A DNA stretch of 64,000 nucleotides from Musicola paradisiaca NCPPB 2511. Its GTDB lineage: Bacteria; Pseudomonadota; Gammaproteobacteria; Enterobacterales; Enterobacteriaceae. The stretch lies in NCBI RefSeq assembly GCF_000400505.1, contig NZ_CM001857.1:3916189-3980188 (forward strand), written 5' to 3'. Made by a program: the position numbers and the translations under genes. This document shows, piece after piece, positions 39,955 through 48,473 of this stretch. Positions within the stretch are counted from its first letter, which is position 1. Every line of letters starts with the position of its first letter. Under the pieces are notes generated by a model that searched no databases, was not told the DNA's origin, and worked only from the letters and a program-made list of their open reading frames with translations.

Positions 39955-41642
39955 TCCTGATTGGCATCAGCCTGCTGTTTACCTGTCAGGCTGTTGCGCA
40001 GAATCCCTTCGAGCGCAGCGCACAACCATCATCATCGCGCTTTCTGCCTGTCGATCAGGCATTTGCCTTTGATTTTCAACAACAGGGCTCGCAACTGACA
40101 CTCCAATGGCAAATCCACGACGGCTATTATTTATACCGCCAACAGATCAGGCTGATCGGCAATAACGCCGACATCGCCAACGTCGAACTGCCGCCGGGAA
40201 CGCCGCACCACGACGAATTCTTCGGCGAAGTCAGTATTTTTCGCCAGACGTTGTCGCTGCCGGTCTCGCTGCTAAGCGCGGAGAGCAACGCCACCCTGAG
40301 CGTCACTTACCAGGGCTGCGCCGACAACGGTTTCTGCTACCCGCCGGAAACCAGAAAAGTCCCCCTCAGCGCCGTCAGCCAAACGCCTGCAGCCATCACG
40401 GCGATGCCCGTCGATACACCGTCAATTCCGCTGCCATTCTCACCCTTGTGGGCATTGCTGATAGGCGTCGGCGTCGCCTTCACGCCATGCGTATTGCCGA
40501 TGTACCCGCTGATTTCCGGCCTGATTCTCGGGCAGCGGCAACGCCTCTCATCCCGCCGCACGCTGCTGCTCTCGATACTGTACATTCAGGGCATGGCGCT
40601 CACTTACACCCTGCTCGGCGTGCTGATAGCTTACGCCGGCCTGCGTTTTCAGGCCGCCTTGCAGCACCCCTATGTGCTCACCGGCATCTCGGTGCTGTTC
40701 ATCGCGCTGGCGCTGTCTATGTTCGGGCTTTACAACCTGCAGCTGCCCTCATCCCTGCAAACCCGGCTGACGCTATGGAGTAACCGTCAACAGGGCGGTT
40801 CCGCCATCGGCGTATTCATGATGGGCACGCTCGCCGGGCTCATCTGTTCGCCCTGCACGACCGCGCCGTTAAGCGCATTGCTGCTGTATATCGCGCAAAG
40901 CGGCGACCTGCCAGCCGGCGCCGGCACACTCTATCTGTACGCGCTGGGCATGGGGCTGCCGCTACTGGGCGTAACCTTGTTCGGCAACCGTCTGCTGCCG
41001 AAGCGCGGTGCCTGGATGAATCACGTCAAAGAAGGATTTGGCTTCGTCATTCTGGCGCTGCCGGTATTTCTGCTGGGCCGGGTATTGGGTGATATCTGGG
41101 AAGCACGGATGTGGGCGCTGTTGGGCGTGGCTTTCTTCGGCTGGGGATTTGTATTGAGCCTGGCTCACCGTTCCGGGTGGATGCGAATAGTACAGGTCAT
41201 CATGCTGGCCGGCGCGCTGCTGACGGTTCGCCCATTGCAGGACTGGCTATTCATGCCGGTTCAGGCCGCACAGGATCGCCCTCGACCGCTCGCCTTCTCG
41301 CCCGTCGGCAATCTGAACGAGCTTCATCGTTCGCTATCGGGTGCGGGTCGCATCACCATGCTCGATCTGTACGCAGACTGGTGCGTCGCTTGCAAAGAGT
41401 TTGAAAAATACACCTTCAGCGACGCGCAAGTTCGGCAACGATTATCACAATTGCAGTTACTGCAGGCGGACGTTACCGCCAACAGCGACGCCCATCAGGC
41501 GCTGCTGCGGCATTTTCAGGTGCTAGGGCTGCCCACCATTCTGTTTTTCGACGCCAGCGGCCGGGAGATTCCGGGTTCGCGAGTGACTGGCCTGTTGAAT
41601 GCAACCGACTTCGTCGGGCATTTGCAGAAACTGCCCCGCTAA
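39930..41642 (+). CDS. dsbD: Thiol:disulfide interchange protein DsbD
   Basis: DsbD passes electrons from cytoplasmic thioredoxin to periplasmic DsbC, DsbG and CcmG. 570 residues: signal peptide ending QAVAQ, periplasmic alpha domain with CADNGFC (Cys pair), eight-helix beta domain with [11 protein letters not shown] and [12 protein letters not shown], and a C-terminal thioredoxin gamma domain with [14 protein letters not shown]. All six catalytic cysteines are present. Starts inside the end of cutA. Confidence 0.96.
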   Translation: MAQRILTLILIGISLLFTCQAVAQNPFERSAQPSSSRFLPVDQAFAFDFQQQGSQLTLQWQIHDGYYLYRQQIRLIGNNADIANVELPPGTPHHDEFFGEVSIFRQTLSLPVSLLSAESNATLSVTYQGCADNGFCYPPETRKVPLSAVSQTPAAITAMPVDTPSIPLPFSPLWALLIGVGVAFTPCVLPMYPLISGLILGQRQRLSSRRTLLLSILYIQGMALTYTLLGVLIAYAGLRFQAALQHPYVLTGISVLFIALALSMFGLYNLQLPSSLQTRLTLWSNRQQGGSAIGVFMMGTLAGLICSPCTTAPLSALLLYIAQSGDLPAGAGTLYLYALGMGLPLLGVTLFGNRLLPKRGAWMNHVKEGFGFVILALPVFLLGRVLGDIWEARMWALLGVAFFGWGFVLSLAHRSGWMRIVQVIMLAGALLTVRPLQDWLFMPVQAAQDRPRPLAFSPVGNLNELHRSLSGAGRITMLDLYADWCVACKEFEKYTFSDAQVRQRLSQLQLLQADVTANSDAHQALLRHFQVLGLPTILFFDASGREIPGSRVTGLLNATDFVGHLQKLPR

Positions 41643-41726
41643 ACCACACTAGGCTGTGTTCGACACACGTCTTGAATGAAGGCCCGTTCGCCACCGTTCG
41701 GGCCGCAGATCGATAAGGAGCCCTCC

Positions 41727-42302
41727 ATGCAACGGGAAACGGTTCTGGAGCAGGCGCTGTCCCTGCTCGAACAACAGGGGTTCGGCGCCGCCACACTGGA
41801 AACACTGGCGAACCGCTTACAAATTGCGCCGGATGTTCTGCGCGATTACTGGCCGAACCGAGAAGCACTGCTCTACGATAGCTTGCGCCATCATGCCCAG
41901 CAGGTAGATGCCTGGCGACGGCATGTCCAGCTTGACGACCATCTGACCATCGAACAGAAACTACTGACCCGCTATCAGGTTCTGCGGGAAGCCGTACAGC
42001 ATCAACGCTATCCGGGTTGCCTGTTCATCGCCGCCTGTTATTTTTTTCCTGATCCCGAACACCCGATCCACAGCATCGCCGAGCAGCAAAAACAGGCGTC
42101 GCTGCACTATACCAAAGCACTGTTGGATGAGCTGGACATTGAAGATACCGACATGGTGGCATTGCAAATGGAGCTGATTCTGGAAGGATGCCTGAGCAAA
42201 CTGCTGGTTAAACGTCAAATTTCCGATATTGAGGTCGCTCGTCGGCTGGCGGAGGATGTTCTGCGTATGGCGCTATGTCGTAAAAATGGCGCATTGACCT
42301 GA
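41727..42302 (+). CDS. dsbR: TetR-family regulator DsbR/YjdC
   Basis: 191 residues. An N-terminal TetR helix-turn-helix (LEQQGFGAATLETLANRLQIAPDVLRDYW) and a helical ligand domain. The position right after dsbD matches E. coli yjdC/dsbR. AAGGAG precedes ATG 41727. Probably in the cutA-dsbD-dsbR unit. Its ligand is unknown. Confidence 0.9.
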   Translation: MQRETVLEQALSLLEQQGFGAATLETLANRLQIAPDVLRDYWPNREALLYDSLRHHAQQVDAWRRHVQLDDHLTIEQKLLTRYQVLREAVQHQRYPGCLFIAACYFFPDPEHPIHSIAEQQKQASLHYTKALLDELDIEDTDMVALQMELILEGCLSKLLVKRQISDIEVARRLAEDVLRMALCRKNGALT

Positions 42303-42618
42303 CCGCTTCCGTACCTGTACAGACCAATACGCCTAGCAAGGAACACTTACCACTACGCCATCTTGTTTGCGGCGCTTCCCTTATTAGTACTAGAAATTGG
42401 CCAATATTAAAATAATATCAACAGTATTCCTGCCGAAAACCGCCATAACACACCGATTTTATTCGATATAACAGCACACCGAACACACGCTTTCTCTATT
42501 TCTCTGCGGGCCTGGCGCGAGTTATTTGTTCAAAAAACACGTAAGTGCTGAAAAAGCAGGCAACCCGTTTAAAAAGGCATGAATTCACATTGACGCACTC
42601 AGCCTAATCCGGTTTAAT
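42303..42618 (+). promoter_or_regulatory. dsbR-tRNA-Phe intergenic region with tRNA promoter
   Basis: No gene. At the right end a clear promoter has TTGACG at 42590-42595 and TTTAAT at 42613-42618, 17 bases apart, followed by a GCGC discriminator ten bases before the tRNA. Confidence 0.8.
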
Positions 42619-42628
42619 GCGCGTCGTT

Positions 42629-42704
42629 GCCCGGATAGCTCAGTCGGTAGAGCAGGGGATTGAAAATCCCCGTGTCCTTGGTTCGATTCCGAGTCCGGGC
42701 ACCA
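42629..42704 (+). tRNA. pheU: tRNA-Phe (GAA)
   Basis: 76 nt with encoded CCA, acceptor GCCCGGA/TCCGGGC and anticodon GAA at 42662-42664. It closely resembles E. coli pheU/pheV. Its 3' end is the integration site of the islands that follow: the last 17 bases plus one recur at 51468-51484 and, with changes, at 58846-58860. Confidence 0.97.
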
Positions 42705-42705
42705 C
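42689..42705. repeat. attL core in the tRNA-Phe 3' end
   Basis: The 17-bp CCGAGTCCGGGCACCAC is identical at 51468-51484. A P4-type integrase gene begins 161 bases downstream. Confidence 0.85.
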
Positions 42706-42865
42706 CTTTCCTTTTTTATGCCTCCTTATCAATCCCTATGTTGTTGCGATTCAATAAGTTGGCGTAAAAATCTTTTCCGATGCGTTTTGATTTATCCCTT
42801 CGTATCGGGGAATTTGTGGGTCAGATTGCGGGTCATTCAGTTCGATGAACGGGAGTGACCCTCAT

Positions 42866-44140
42866 ATGTTAACTGACAGCAAAGTCCGATCCGCGAAACC
42901 TCTCGCAAAATCTTACAAGCTCACCGACTCGCAAGGCCTGTACCTCACGGTATCACCCAGTGGCGCTAAGCTATGGTATTTCCGCTATCGCTTCGGCGGT
43001 AAAGAAAACCGTCTGGCCTTTGGCCCCTACCCGCAAACTACACTGGCGGAAGCCCGCGAAAAGCGCGATGCGGCGCGTAAATTGCTGGCATCCGGCATCA
43101 GCCCTTCTCAGCTTCGCAAAACGAACAATCTCGCAGCTGATGAATCCCGCACCTTTCAGTATCTCGCTCAGACGTGGCACACCAGCAGCCTGAAACTCTG
43201 GTCGGAAGCCCACGCCGATAAAATCCTCACCTGCCTGAAACGCTACGTTTTCCCCGCGATTGGCGCGATGGATATCGCACAGGTTGAAACCCGCCATCTC
43301 GCGCAGTTGGTTAAGGCAATTGACGATAAAGGCGTGCATGACGTCGCCGGACGGGTGCGCCAGCATCTGACCAAAATCATGCGCCACGCCGTCCAGCAGG
43401 GCGTAATCAAATACAATCCGGCTTACGATTTGGACGGCGTCGTGACCCCGGTGGCGACCCAACATCATCCCGCCCTGCCGCTAAAACGCCTGCCTGAACT
43501 GCTGGAGAAGATGGAGAACTACAAAGGCCGGATGCTCACCCGTCTGGCACTGGAGCTGAATCTGCATGTGTTTCTGCGCTCCAGTGAACTCCGGTTTGCC
43601 CGCTGGGATGAATTCAACCTGAAAGCGCATCTCTGGAGCGTGCCCGCCCAGCGCGAAGCGGTAGACGGCGTGCGGTTCTCAGAGCGTGGCGCAAAGATGA
43701 AGGATGAACATCTGGTGCCGCTGTCACGGCAGGCGGTCGCCCTGCTGAAACAGATTCAGGCGATTTCTGGCGAATCGGTCTTCGTTTTTCCCGGCGCACA
43801 TACCCTGAACAAACCAATGAGTGAAAACACCATCAACAAGGCGCTGCGCGTGATTGGCTACGACACCAAAAGCGAGGTGTGCGGCCACGGTTTCAGAACC
43901 ATGGCCTGTAGCGCCCTGAACGAGTCCGGGCGCTGGTCAAAAGACGCTATTGAGCGGCAGATGAGCCACAAAGAGCGCAATGGCGTGCGGGCTGCTTATG
44001 TACATAAAGCGGAACATCTGGAAGCCAGAATCGAAATGATGCAATGGTGGTCAGATTATTTGGATGTAAACCGCGAAGGCTACGTCGCACCGTATATTTA
44101 TGCGCGGAGCTACCGAGGAGAAGAGTTATATTGCGGCTAA
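42866..44140 (+). CDS. int: P4-type site-specific tyrosine integrase
   Basis: 424 residues. N-terminal DUF4102-type arm-binding domain (LTDSKVRSAKP, then GLYLTVSPSGAKLWYFRYRFGGKE), core-binding domain, and C-terminal catalytic domain with Arg in FLRSSELRFARWDE, HxxR in CGHGFRTMACSALNE and nucleophile Tyr in RAAYVHKAEH. Such integrases target tRNA 3' ends, as here. Start ATG 42866; an ATG 21 bases earlier is possible. No obvious damage, so the island may still excise. Confidence 0.95.
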   Translation: MLTDSKVRSAKPLAKSYKLTDSQGLYLTVSPSGAKLWYFRYRFGGKENRLAFGPYPQTTLAEAREKRDAARKLLASGISPSQLRKTNNLAADESRTFQYLAQTWHTSSLKLWSEAHADKILTCLKRYVFPAIGAMDIAQVETRHLAQLVKAIDDKGVHDVAGRVRQHLTKIMRHAVQQGVIKYNPAYDLDGVVTPVATQHHPALPLKRLPELLEKMENYKGRMLTRLALELNLHVFLRSSELRFARWDEFNLKAHLWSVPAQREAVDGVRFSERGAKMKDEHLVPLSRQAVALLKQIQAISGESVFVFPGAHTLNKPMSENTINKALRVIGYDTKSEVCGHGFRTMACSALNESGRWSKDAIERQMSHKERNGVRAAYVHKAEHLEARIEMMQWWSDYLDVNREGYVAPYIYARSYRGEELYCG

Positions 44141-44156
44141 CGCGCTGCGCTTGTTG

Positions 44157-44199
44157 GCTCCTGACGGGCTTTCTATGTGATAGAAAACCCGTCAGGAGC
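44157..44199. terminator. Long stem-loop after the integrase gene
   Basis: GCTCCTGACGGG pairs with CCCGTCAGGAGC, and an inner TTTCTAT/ATAGAAA extends the stem across one mismatch. No T-run follows on the plus strand; it probably ends or protects the int transcript. Confidence 0.7.
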
Positions 44200-44280
44200 G
44201 TTGTCGTAAAACCATCCAGGCATTCTGCCAAACGTTTCTTACACGTTAGGATTTGCGACATTGACGGCCCCGAATCACCG

Positions 44281-44451
44281 TTAACCTTTGGGTTCGATGC
44301 CTCGGGTCTGGAGTTCTTTGCGCAGAATACGCTTTATCCATGTAGCCAATGTCTTGTCGCCATCTTTGTGGGCTTGTTCTTCCAATTGCGCCCGAAACTC
44401 GTGGGACAGTCGAATCTGATACTGGTCTGTTTTTGACTTTTCACTTGACAT
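44281..44451 (-). CDS. Small ribbon-helix-helix-like DNA-binding protein
   Basis: 56 residues from ATG 44451, with the pattern YQIRLSHEFRAQLEEQAHKDG then TLATWIKRILRKEL typical of Arc/CopG-like folds. An ATG six codons earlier (44469) is an alternative; neither has a good ribosome binding site. Two perfect TGTAATTACA palindromes overlap and precede its start, suggesting autorepression. It is divergent from the next small gene and may regulate island functions. Confidence 0.65.
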   Translation of the reverse strand: MSSEKSKTDQYQIRLSHEFRAQLEEQAHKDGDKTLATWIKRILRKELQTRGIEPKG

Positions 44452-44504
44452 TGTAATTACAAATTCCATAGCATGGTCTTGTTGTAATTACACCGCAATT
44501 ACAC
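44452..44504. promoter_or_regulatory. Repeated palindromic operators
   Basis: TGTAATTACA occurs at 44452-44461 and 44483-44492, 31 bases apart (three helical turns), with a partial third copy CAATTACA at 44496-44503. It sits between divergent genes over the start of the ribbon-helix-helix gene. Confidence 0.7.
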
Positions 44505-44527
44505 GGTATTTTGCAACGATAAAGAGC

Positions 44528-44563
44528 GAAGCCCGGCAGTGCTAGGAACACTCACCGGGCTTC
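44528..44563 (+). ncRNA. Nested stem-loop in the leader of the 44.6-kb gene
   Basis: GAAGCCCGG (44528-44536) pairs with CCGGGCTTC (44555-44563), with an inner AGTG/CACT. It lies 28 bases before the next start and could be an attenuator or a small RNA such as the immunity RNAs of P4-like satellites. That link is a guess. Confidence 0.45.
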
Positions 44564-44591
44564 TGACCACAACATTATGAGGACTAATGCT

Positions 44592-44942
44592 ATGGCTGAC
44601 ACCGATAGTAACACGGGCCCGTCTTACCAATCACTGCCGGATTGCGAGAGCCTGTATTCCGCCATGAATGCCGCGCTGGCGCGTCTGGATTTTTCAAACA
44701 TGGACGATGACGAGCTCTCGCAGGTGGCAGAGTATTGCGCCGAAACCAGCGCCGGGCTGTGTCATTGCCTGAATTTCATTGGCGATGCACTGATTACCTT
44801 TGCCGATAATGACGTGTGCGAATCCACGCCGGAAAGTTTATGCCAGTTGGGGCATGGGCTAAATGCCATCAGCTTACTCATCCCGGCGCTTAACGATATG
44901 CACAGACGCGCACACGCACCGACCCGCCCGATAAGCCTCTGA
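44592..44942 (+). CDS. Hypothetical island protein
   Basis: 116 residues, acidic and Cys-containing (CESLYSAMNAALARLDFS, YCAETSAGLCHCLNF). Mostly helical; no membrane segment or signal. GAGG lies nine bases before ATG 44592. It follows a structured leader and the operator region. I do not recognise it; the size and position resemble small regulatory proteins of P4-like elements. Confidence 0.65.
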   Translation: MADTDSNTGPSYQSLPDCESLYSAMNAALARLDFSNMDDDELSQVAEYCAETSAGLCHCLNFIGDALITFADNDVCESTPESLCQLGHGLNAISLLIPALNDMHRRAHAPTRPISL

Positions 44943-45169
44943 ACCTGCGCCCGATTAAAGCTCTGCCGTGAGTGACTCACGGTCAGGGCTTTTTTGCTGC
45001 CATAACTGAATCCCCCTAATTCTTGATATGCGATATTGAGTTGTTTGCAGGCCTCCTCCCCTTTTCCCGATAGCCTTCTCTACCGGCTGATTTCAGTAGG
45101 GAGAAGACATGCCAACACGTTTTATTTTCGCAACACTGACAGCGCTCAACAGGCCATCCAAACACGACG

Positions 45170-45590
45170 CAGGACGCGACGGGTTCAGGCGGGGGATGCC
45201 TACGCCTCGCGGGCATTCACCCGTGGTGTGAGGCGAGTAAATGCCATTTTGCAGAAAGGGGGCATTTGCGTCGCCCGAACCCACCGGCGAGCGTTCCCCC
45301 AAGGGGAACCGAGCAGGCCGGGGGAGCCGAATAAATTTGCCGCCCCAGCGAGCAAAAAGACGCGCCCACGCGTCGGTTTATTTGGGGGGCTTCAGCCCCG
45401 CACACCGTCGTGGCTAAGTCTCCGGCCACCAGCCGGTAGCGAGGCGCGACTCCCCACTTTGAAGGCGTTTTCCCATTTTTTCGCTGACCGGAACGGGCAA
45501 AAGAAAAAGTGGGCTAAAAACGGCGTCTCAAAGGGGGGAGTCGCGCGTAGCGTGCGACGGTGTGCCGCTGTTGACGTTGGGGGTTTTGGC
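45170..45590. other. GC-rich, highly structured region upstream of mobC (candidate oriT)
   Basis: A large imperfect palindrome spans 45400-45565: GCACACCGTCG (45400-45410) mirrors 45555-45565, GCGCGACTCCCC (45444-45455) mirrors 45535-45546, and A/T-rich inner arms also pair. To its left are smaller hairpins, including AAATGCC/GGCATTT and GACGCG/CGCGTC. A 273-codon frame crosses it (45036-45857) but has an odd Arg/Pro/Ser-rich product, no ribosome binding site and runs into mobC. I interpret the region as cis-acting, possibly a transfer origin. Confidence 0.5.
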
Positions 45591-45834
45591 GTGGCGTCCA
45601 GCCACGACATTACCCCCATGTGCCAGGCAATAAGGGCGTCCAGCCCGCATGAACTGGCGCACGCCGTTCTGTGCCGGGAAATGTATTTTCCGGCGCATGG
45701 CTGCGAAGCGGCCACCCCATTCGCCTCACGCTATCGGCGCATCGCATGGACGCACGCCATTCACGGAAATATGAGTCGATTCCATGAGGCGATAAAGACG
45801 AACAAGAAAAGCAGCCAGAGACAAAGGAGGATCA

Positions 45835-46578
45835 ATGTTGATTTCCGATTACCGTGAACGCCAAGCGCGTAGTCACGAAAAGATCCGGATACTGCTCAAT
45901 TTCCTGAAAGAAGAAACCTACAGCGATTTTAAAACCCTGATGCTGCTTTTTGATTATAAAAATCACAAGCCGCTGTATCTGCTGCTGGGAAAAGCCATCG
46001 ACATGGGATTCATTCAAAAGCAGACGTTTTGTACAAGGATGGAGAAAATCTCACTGTGGGGGATCACCAACGACGGATTGGCCGCAGTCGTCACGCCAGA
46101 TGATGACGGTTTTCCTGCACGCTTTGAGCCTGCAAAAATCACCGGCTGGACGCTGGAGCATCACCTTGATAACCAGCTCGCCCGGCTTATTCTGGAAAAG
46201 AAAGGCGCTTATGGGTGGATTAGCGGCGCTTGTTCAACGTACCGCAACCGCTATCAGGTCAAACATCGCCCAGATGGGATGATCACACTCCCGAACGGAA
46301 CGGTCATCGCAATTGAAACCGAGCGTCGCCTGAAAACCAAAGCCCGCTACCAGTCGATTATCACCAACCATTTACTGGCGCGTACTCAAAAGCACTGGAT
46401 GTACGTTTTCTACATCGTGCCGGATCCACAGAAAAAACTGGCTATCGAACTGCTGTTCAATAACATCAAACACGTCATCGTGAATCATCAGCGTATCAGG
46501 CTGGAAGCGAAGCACCGCAATGTTTTTCGGGTTTATACGGTTGAGGAGCTTAAACGGTTAGCGTTAAATTTTGACTAA
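45835..46578 (+). CDS. mobC: MobC-like mobilization protein (MOBC relaxase family)
   Basis: 247 residues. An N-terminal winged-helix-like part (residues 1-85) and a C-terminal nuclease-like domain with HRPDGMITLPNGTVIAIETE near 145-165. The PDG...ETE layout resembles the catalytic core of CloDF13 MobC relaxases, a divergent PD-(D/E)XK-type fold. A strong AAGGAGG precedes the ATG. No MobB or coupling protein accompanies it, so mobilization would need helper functions. It could also be a Replic_Relax protein acting in replication. Confidence 0.7.
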   Translation: MLISDYRERQARSHEKIRILLNFLKEETYSDFKTLMLLFDYKNHKPLYLLLGKAIDMGFIQKQTFCTRMEKISLWGITNDGLAAVVTPDDDGFPARFEPAKITGWTLEHHLDNQLARLILEKKGAYGWISGACSTYRNRYQVKHRPDGMITLPNGTVIAIETERRLKTKARYQSIITNHLLARTQKHWMYVFYIVPDPQKKLAIELLFNNIKHVIVNHQRIRLEAKHRNVFRVYTVEELKRLALNFD

Positions 46579-46636
46579 TTGCTGAACAACCACGTGAAGT
46601 ATATACTCAAAGTATGCACACGAGAGGAGAACTATC

Positions 46637-46855
46637 ATGAAACACCGCGTCAGCGTTACCGTGGACAAAGACAATTATCAGGTTCTAAGTGCTGCCGGAG
46701 TCAATATTTCCGGGCTGGTGAATGACGCCATTGGCAAAGAAGCCCGCCGCATAAAGGCTGAAGAGTGGAAGAAAGAAAACCGCGAAGGGATGGAGGAAGT
46801 CGCCCGATTTATCGCACAGAATGGCTCCTTTGCGGATGAAAACAGGAACTGGTGA
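46637..46855 (+). CDS. ccdA: CcdA antitoxin
   Basis: 72 residues, the same as F-plasmid CcdA. N-terminal ribbon-helix-helix ([15 protein letters not shown]) and the disordered toxin-binding tail [28 protein letters not shown], highly typical of CcdA. GAGGAG precedes the ATG. Stop overlaps the ccdB leader. The complex represses its own promoter, likely in 46579-46630. Confidence 0.95.
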   Translation: MKHRVSVTVDKDNYQVLSAAGVNISGLVNDAIGKEARRIKAEEWKKENREGMEEVARFIAQNGSFADENRNW

Positions 46856-46857
46856 TC

Positions 46858-47163
46858 ATGCAATTCATTGTTTATCAATACAAACGCGCCAGTCACTACA
46901 AAATGTTTGTCGATGTACAAAGCGATATTGTCGAGACACCCAAGCGGCGCATGGTCATTCCACTTATCGAAGCACATCACCTGTCTGAGAAAGTGAATAA
47001 AACGCTGTTCCCTCTGATCCGCATCGACGGCGAAGATTATCGGCTAATGACTACTGAACTATCGAGCGTTCCCGTTGAAGTCATTGGTGAAACCATCGCG
47101 AATCTTGGCGACTACGCGGATGAGATCAAGGATGCGATTAATCTTATGTTTTGGGGGATATGA
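46858..47163 (+). CDS. ccdB: CcdB gyrase-poison toxin
   Basis: 101 residues, as in F. Begins [10 protein letters not shown] and ends NLMFWGI, whose Trp-Gly-Ile end is required for gyrase poisoning in F CcdB. The GTG six bases upstream (46852) is less likely than ATG 46858. The pair would stabilise the island against loss. Confidence 0.95.
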   Translation: MQFIVYQYKRASHYKMFVDVQSDIVETPKRRMVIPLIEAHHLSEKVNKTLFPLIRIDGEDYRLMTTELSSVPVEVIGETIANLGDYADEIKDAINLMFWGI

Positions 47164-47304
47164 GATGTATTAATAGAATTCAGTGAGTCGAGAATTATAT
47201 ATACAGTTTTATCACATAGAGTATCGAAATATCTCAAAAATCGAACAGTACGATTCACTAGGATATGTACAACCTACTACCGACTACCGACACTATTTCT
47301 AGCA

Positions 47305-48303
47305 CTAGCAACTAAATTCCACTTCCTGACTATTTAACCTATCTATATAATAACCGTAGTTTAAATGCCCTTTTATTTTATCTAAATCATCGGGTTTTAT
47401 CGTGCCAGCCTGCATAAGGTGACGATATGTCCTAAGTTTGTTTCTATAACCTTTTGTCAATACAGGCTTTTGATTATGGACAAGGAACCCATGTACTTTC
47501 AATCTATTGGGTTTTTTAGAAATTTTAACTTTGTCTAAAGCTACTATCCAACCATGACTTTTCAATGCATTTATAATTTCCCCCTTAAAACCATCTATAT
47601 TAAATTCAGCATCACAACCTGAAAAAGTTAAATCATCAGCATAGCGAGTATAACTCACCCCGCGTCCCGTAATAATTCTTTCAATCAACTCATCAGTAGG
47701 TTTAAAAGCAATATTTGAAATATAAGGGCTGGAAGGAGCACCTTGTGGGAGACGATCTTGCAGTGTGACAATATCAATAATTTTTGCAGCCTGCTCTGTA
47801 CGGTAACCCAAATCGAGCAGTGCCGGCATGATTTTATTTGAATTAACATAATGAAAAAAATCTTTCAAATCAATAGAAAGAACCCATTGCGATCCACAAT
47901 GTCTTTTTGCTGCTTCATATATCCCATTTACTCCTGGAATAAACGCGTAGCTATTTTCACTAATATAATCAGCCGAATTACGACTTAAATGATATGCAAG
48001 CCAAGCCTGAATCAGTTTCAGGCTTATCCTTGGAGCTTCGATAAGTCTTTTTTTCTTACCTTTACCTTTAGAAATAGTAAAAGAGCGATAGTATTTACAT
48101 TTATTCTTAATGATAGAGTTCAAAAAATGTGGGCTTACGCCAATAGCTACTGAAAGAACACTCCATGAAACTACCGGAGGCAAGCCAATCGCCACTAGGC
48201 GTCGAACCTCTTCAGAATGACGATTGCGAAGACCGGAAGACAAACTCCTTAGAAATTGTGCCTCGTCTTCATAAGAAAACAGAAGAGGTAGTGGCGTTTT
48301 CAT
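47305..48303 (-). CDS. Retron-type reverse transcriptase
   Basis: 332 residues from ATG 48303 with AAGGAA upstream. RT motifs in order: KKKRLIEAPRISLKLIQAW (RT1), VLSIDLKDFFHYVNS (RT3), LPQGAPSSPYISNIAF (RT4), YTRYADDLTFSG (RT5, catalytic YADD) and RLKVHGFLVHNQKPVLTK (RT7/Y region; VHG where many retrons have VTG). Directly upstream is a structured RNA with a 22-bp perfect stem, as expected for msd. It lies behind two co-oriented genes, so the operon reads HEPN-like gene, unknown gene, RNA, RT. Confidence 0.92.
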   Translation of the reverse strand: MKTPLPLLFSYEDEAQFLRSLSSGLRNRHSEEVRRLVAIGLPPVVSWSVLSVAIGVSPHFLNSIIKNKCKYYRSFTISKGKGKKKRLIEAPRISLKLIQAWLAYHLSRNSADYISENSYAFIPGVNGIYEAAKRHCGSQWVLSIDLKDFFHYVNSNKIMPALLDLGYRTEQAAKIIDIVTLQDRLPQGAPSSPYISNIAFKPTDELIERIITGRGVSYTRYADDLTFSGCDAEFNIDGFKGEIINALKSHGWIVALDKVKISKKPNRLKVHGFLVHNQKPVLTKGYRNKLRTYRHLMQAGTIKPDDLDKIKGHLNYGYYIDRLNSQEVEFSC

Positions 48304-48329
48304 AAGGTCATTCCTTAGCAAAGCTGATG

Positions 48330-48465
48330 AAAACTTTCGTTGATGACGCCTGTGAATCAGCAGGCGTTTCGAAGGAACGCCTGCTGATTCACAGGCGCAC
48401 ATTCTGTACGCGACCTTCACAAATGAGCATGATACACACTCTCGTGAACGCCACTACCGAAGTAA
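48330..48465 (-). ncRNA. Candidate retron msr-msd RNA
   Basis: On the minus strand: an a1-like segment (48449-48463), then a small msr-type hairpin (GAGTGTG, TAT, CATGCTC), a linker, and a long msd-type hairpin at 48347-48397 with a perfect 22-bp stem and 7-nt loop (CCTTCGA). A segment at 48333-48348 follows that can pair with the a1 segment over about 13 positions including G-U pairs. The RT starts 27 bases further. The branching G and exact ends cannot be fixed by reading. Confidence 0.75.
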
Positions 48466-48473
48466 AAATATCA

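Noticed and set aside
45036..45857. 273-codon open frame through the GC-rich region
   Set aside because: It lacks a ribosome binding site, gives an Arg/Pro/Ser-rich product, crosses long palindromes and overlaps the well-signalled mobC start. More likely cis-acting DNA.
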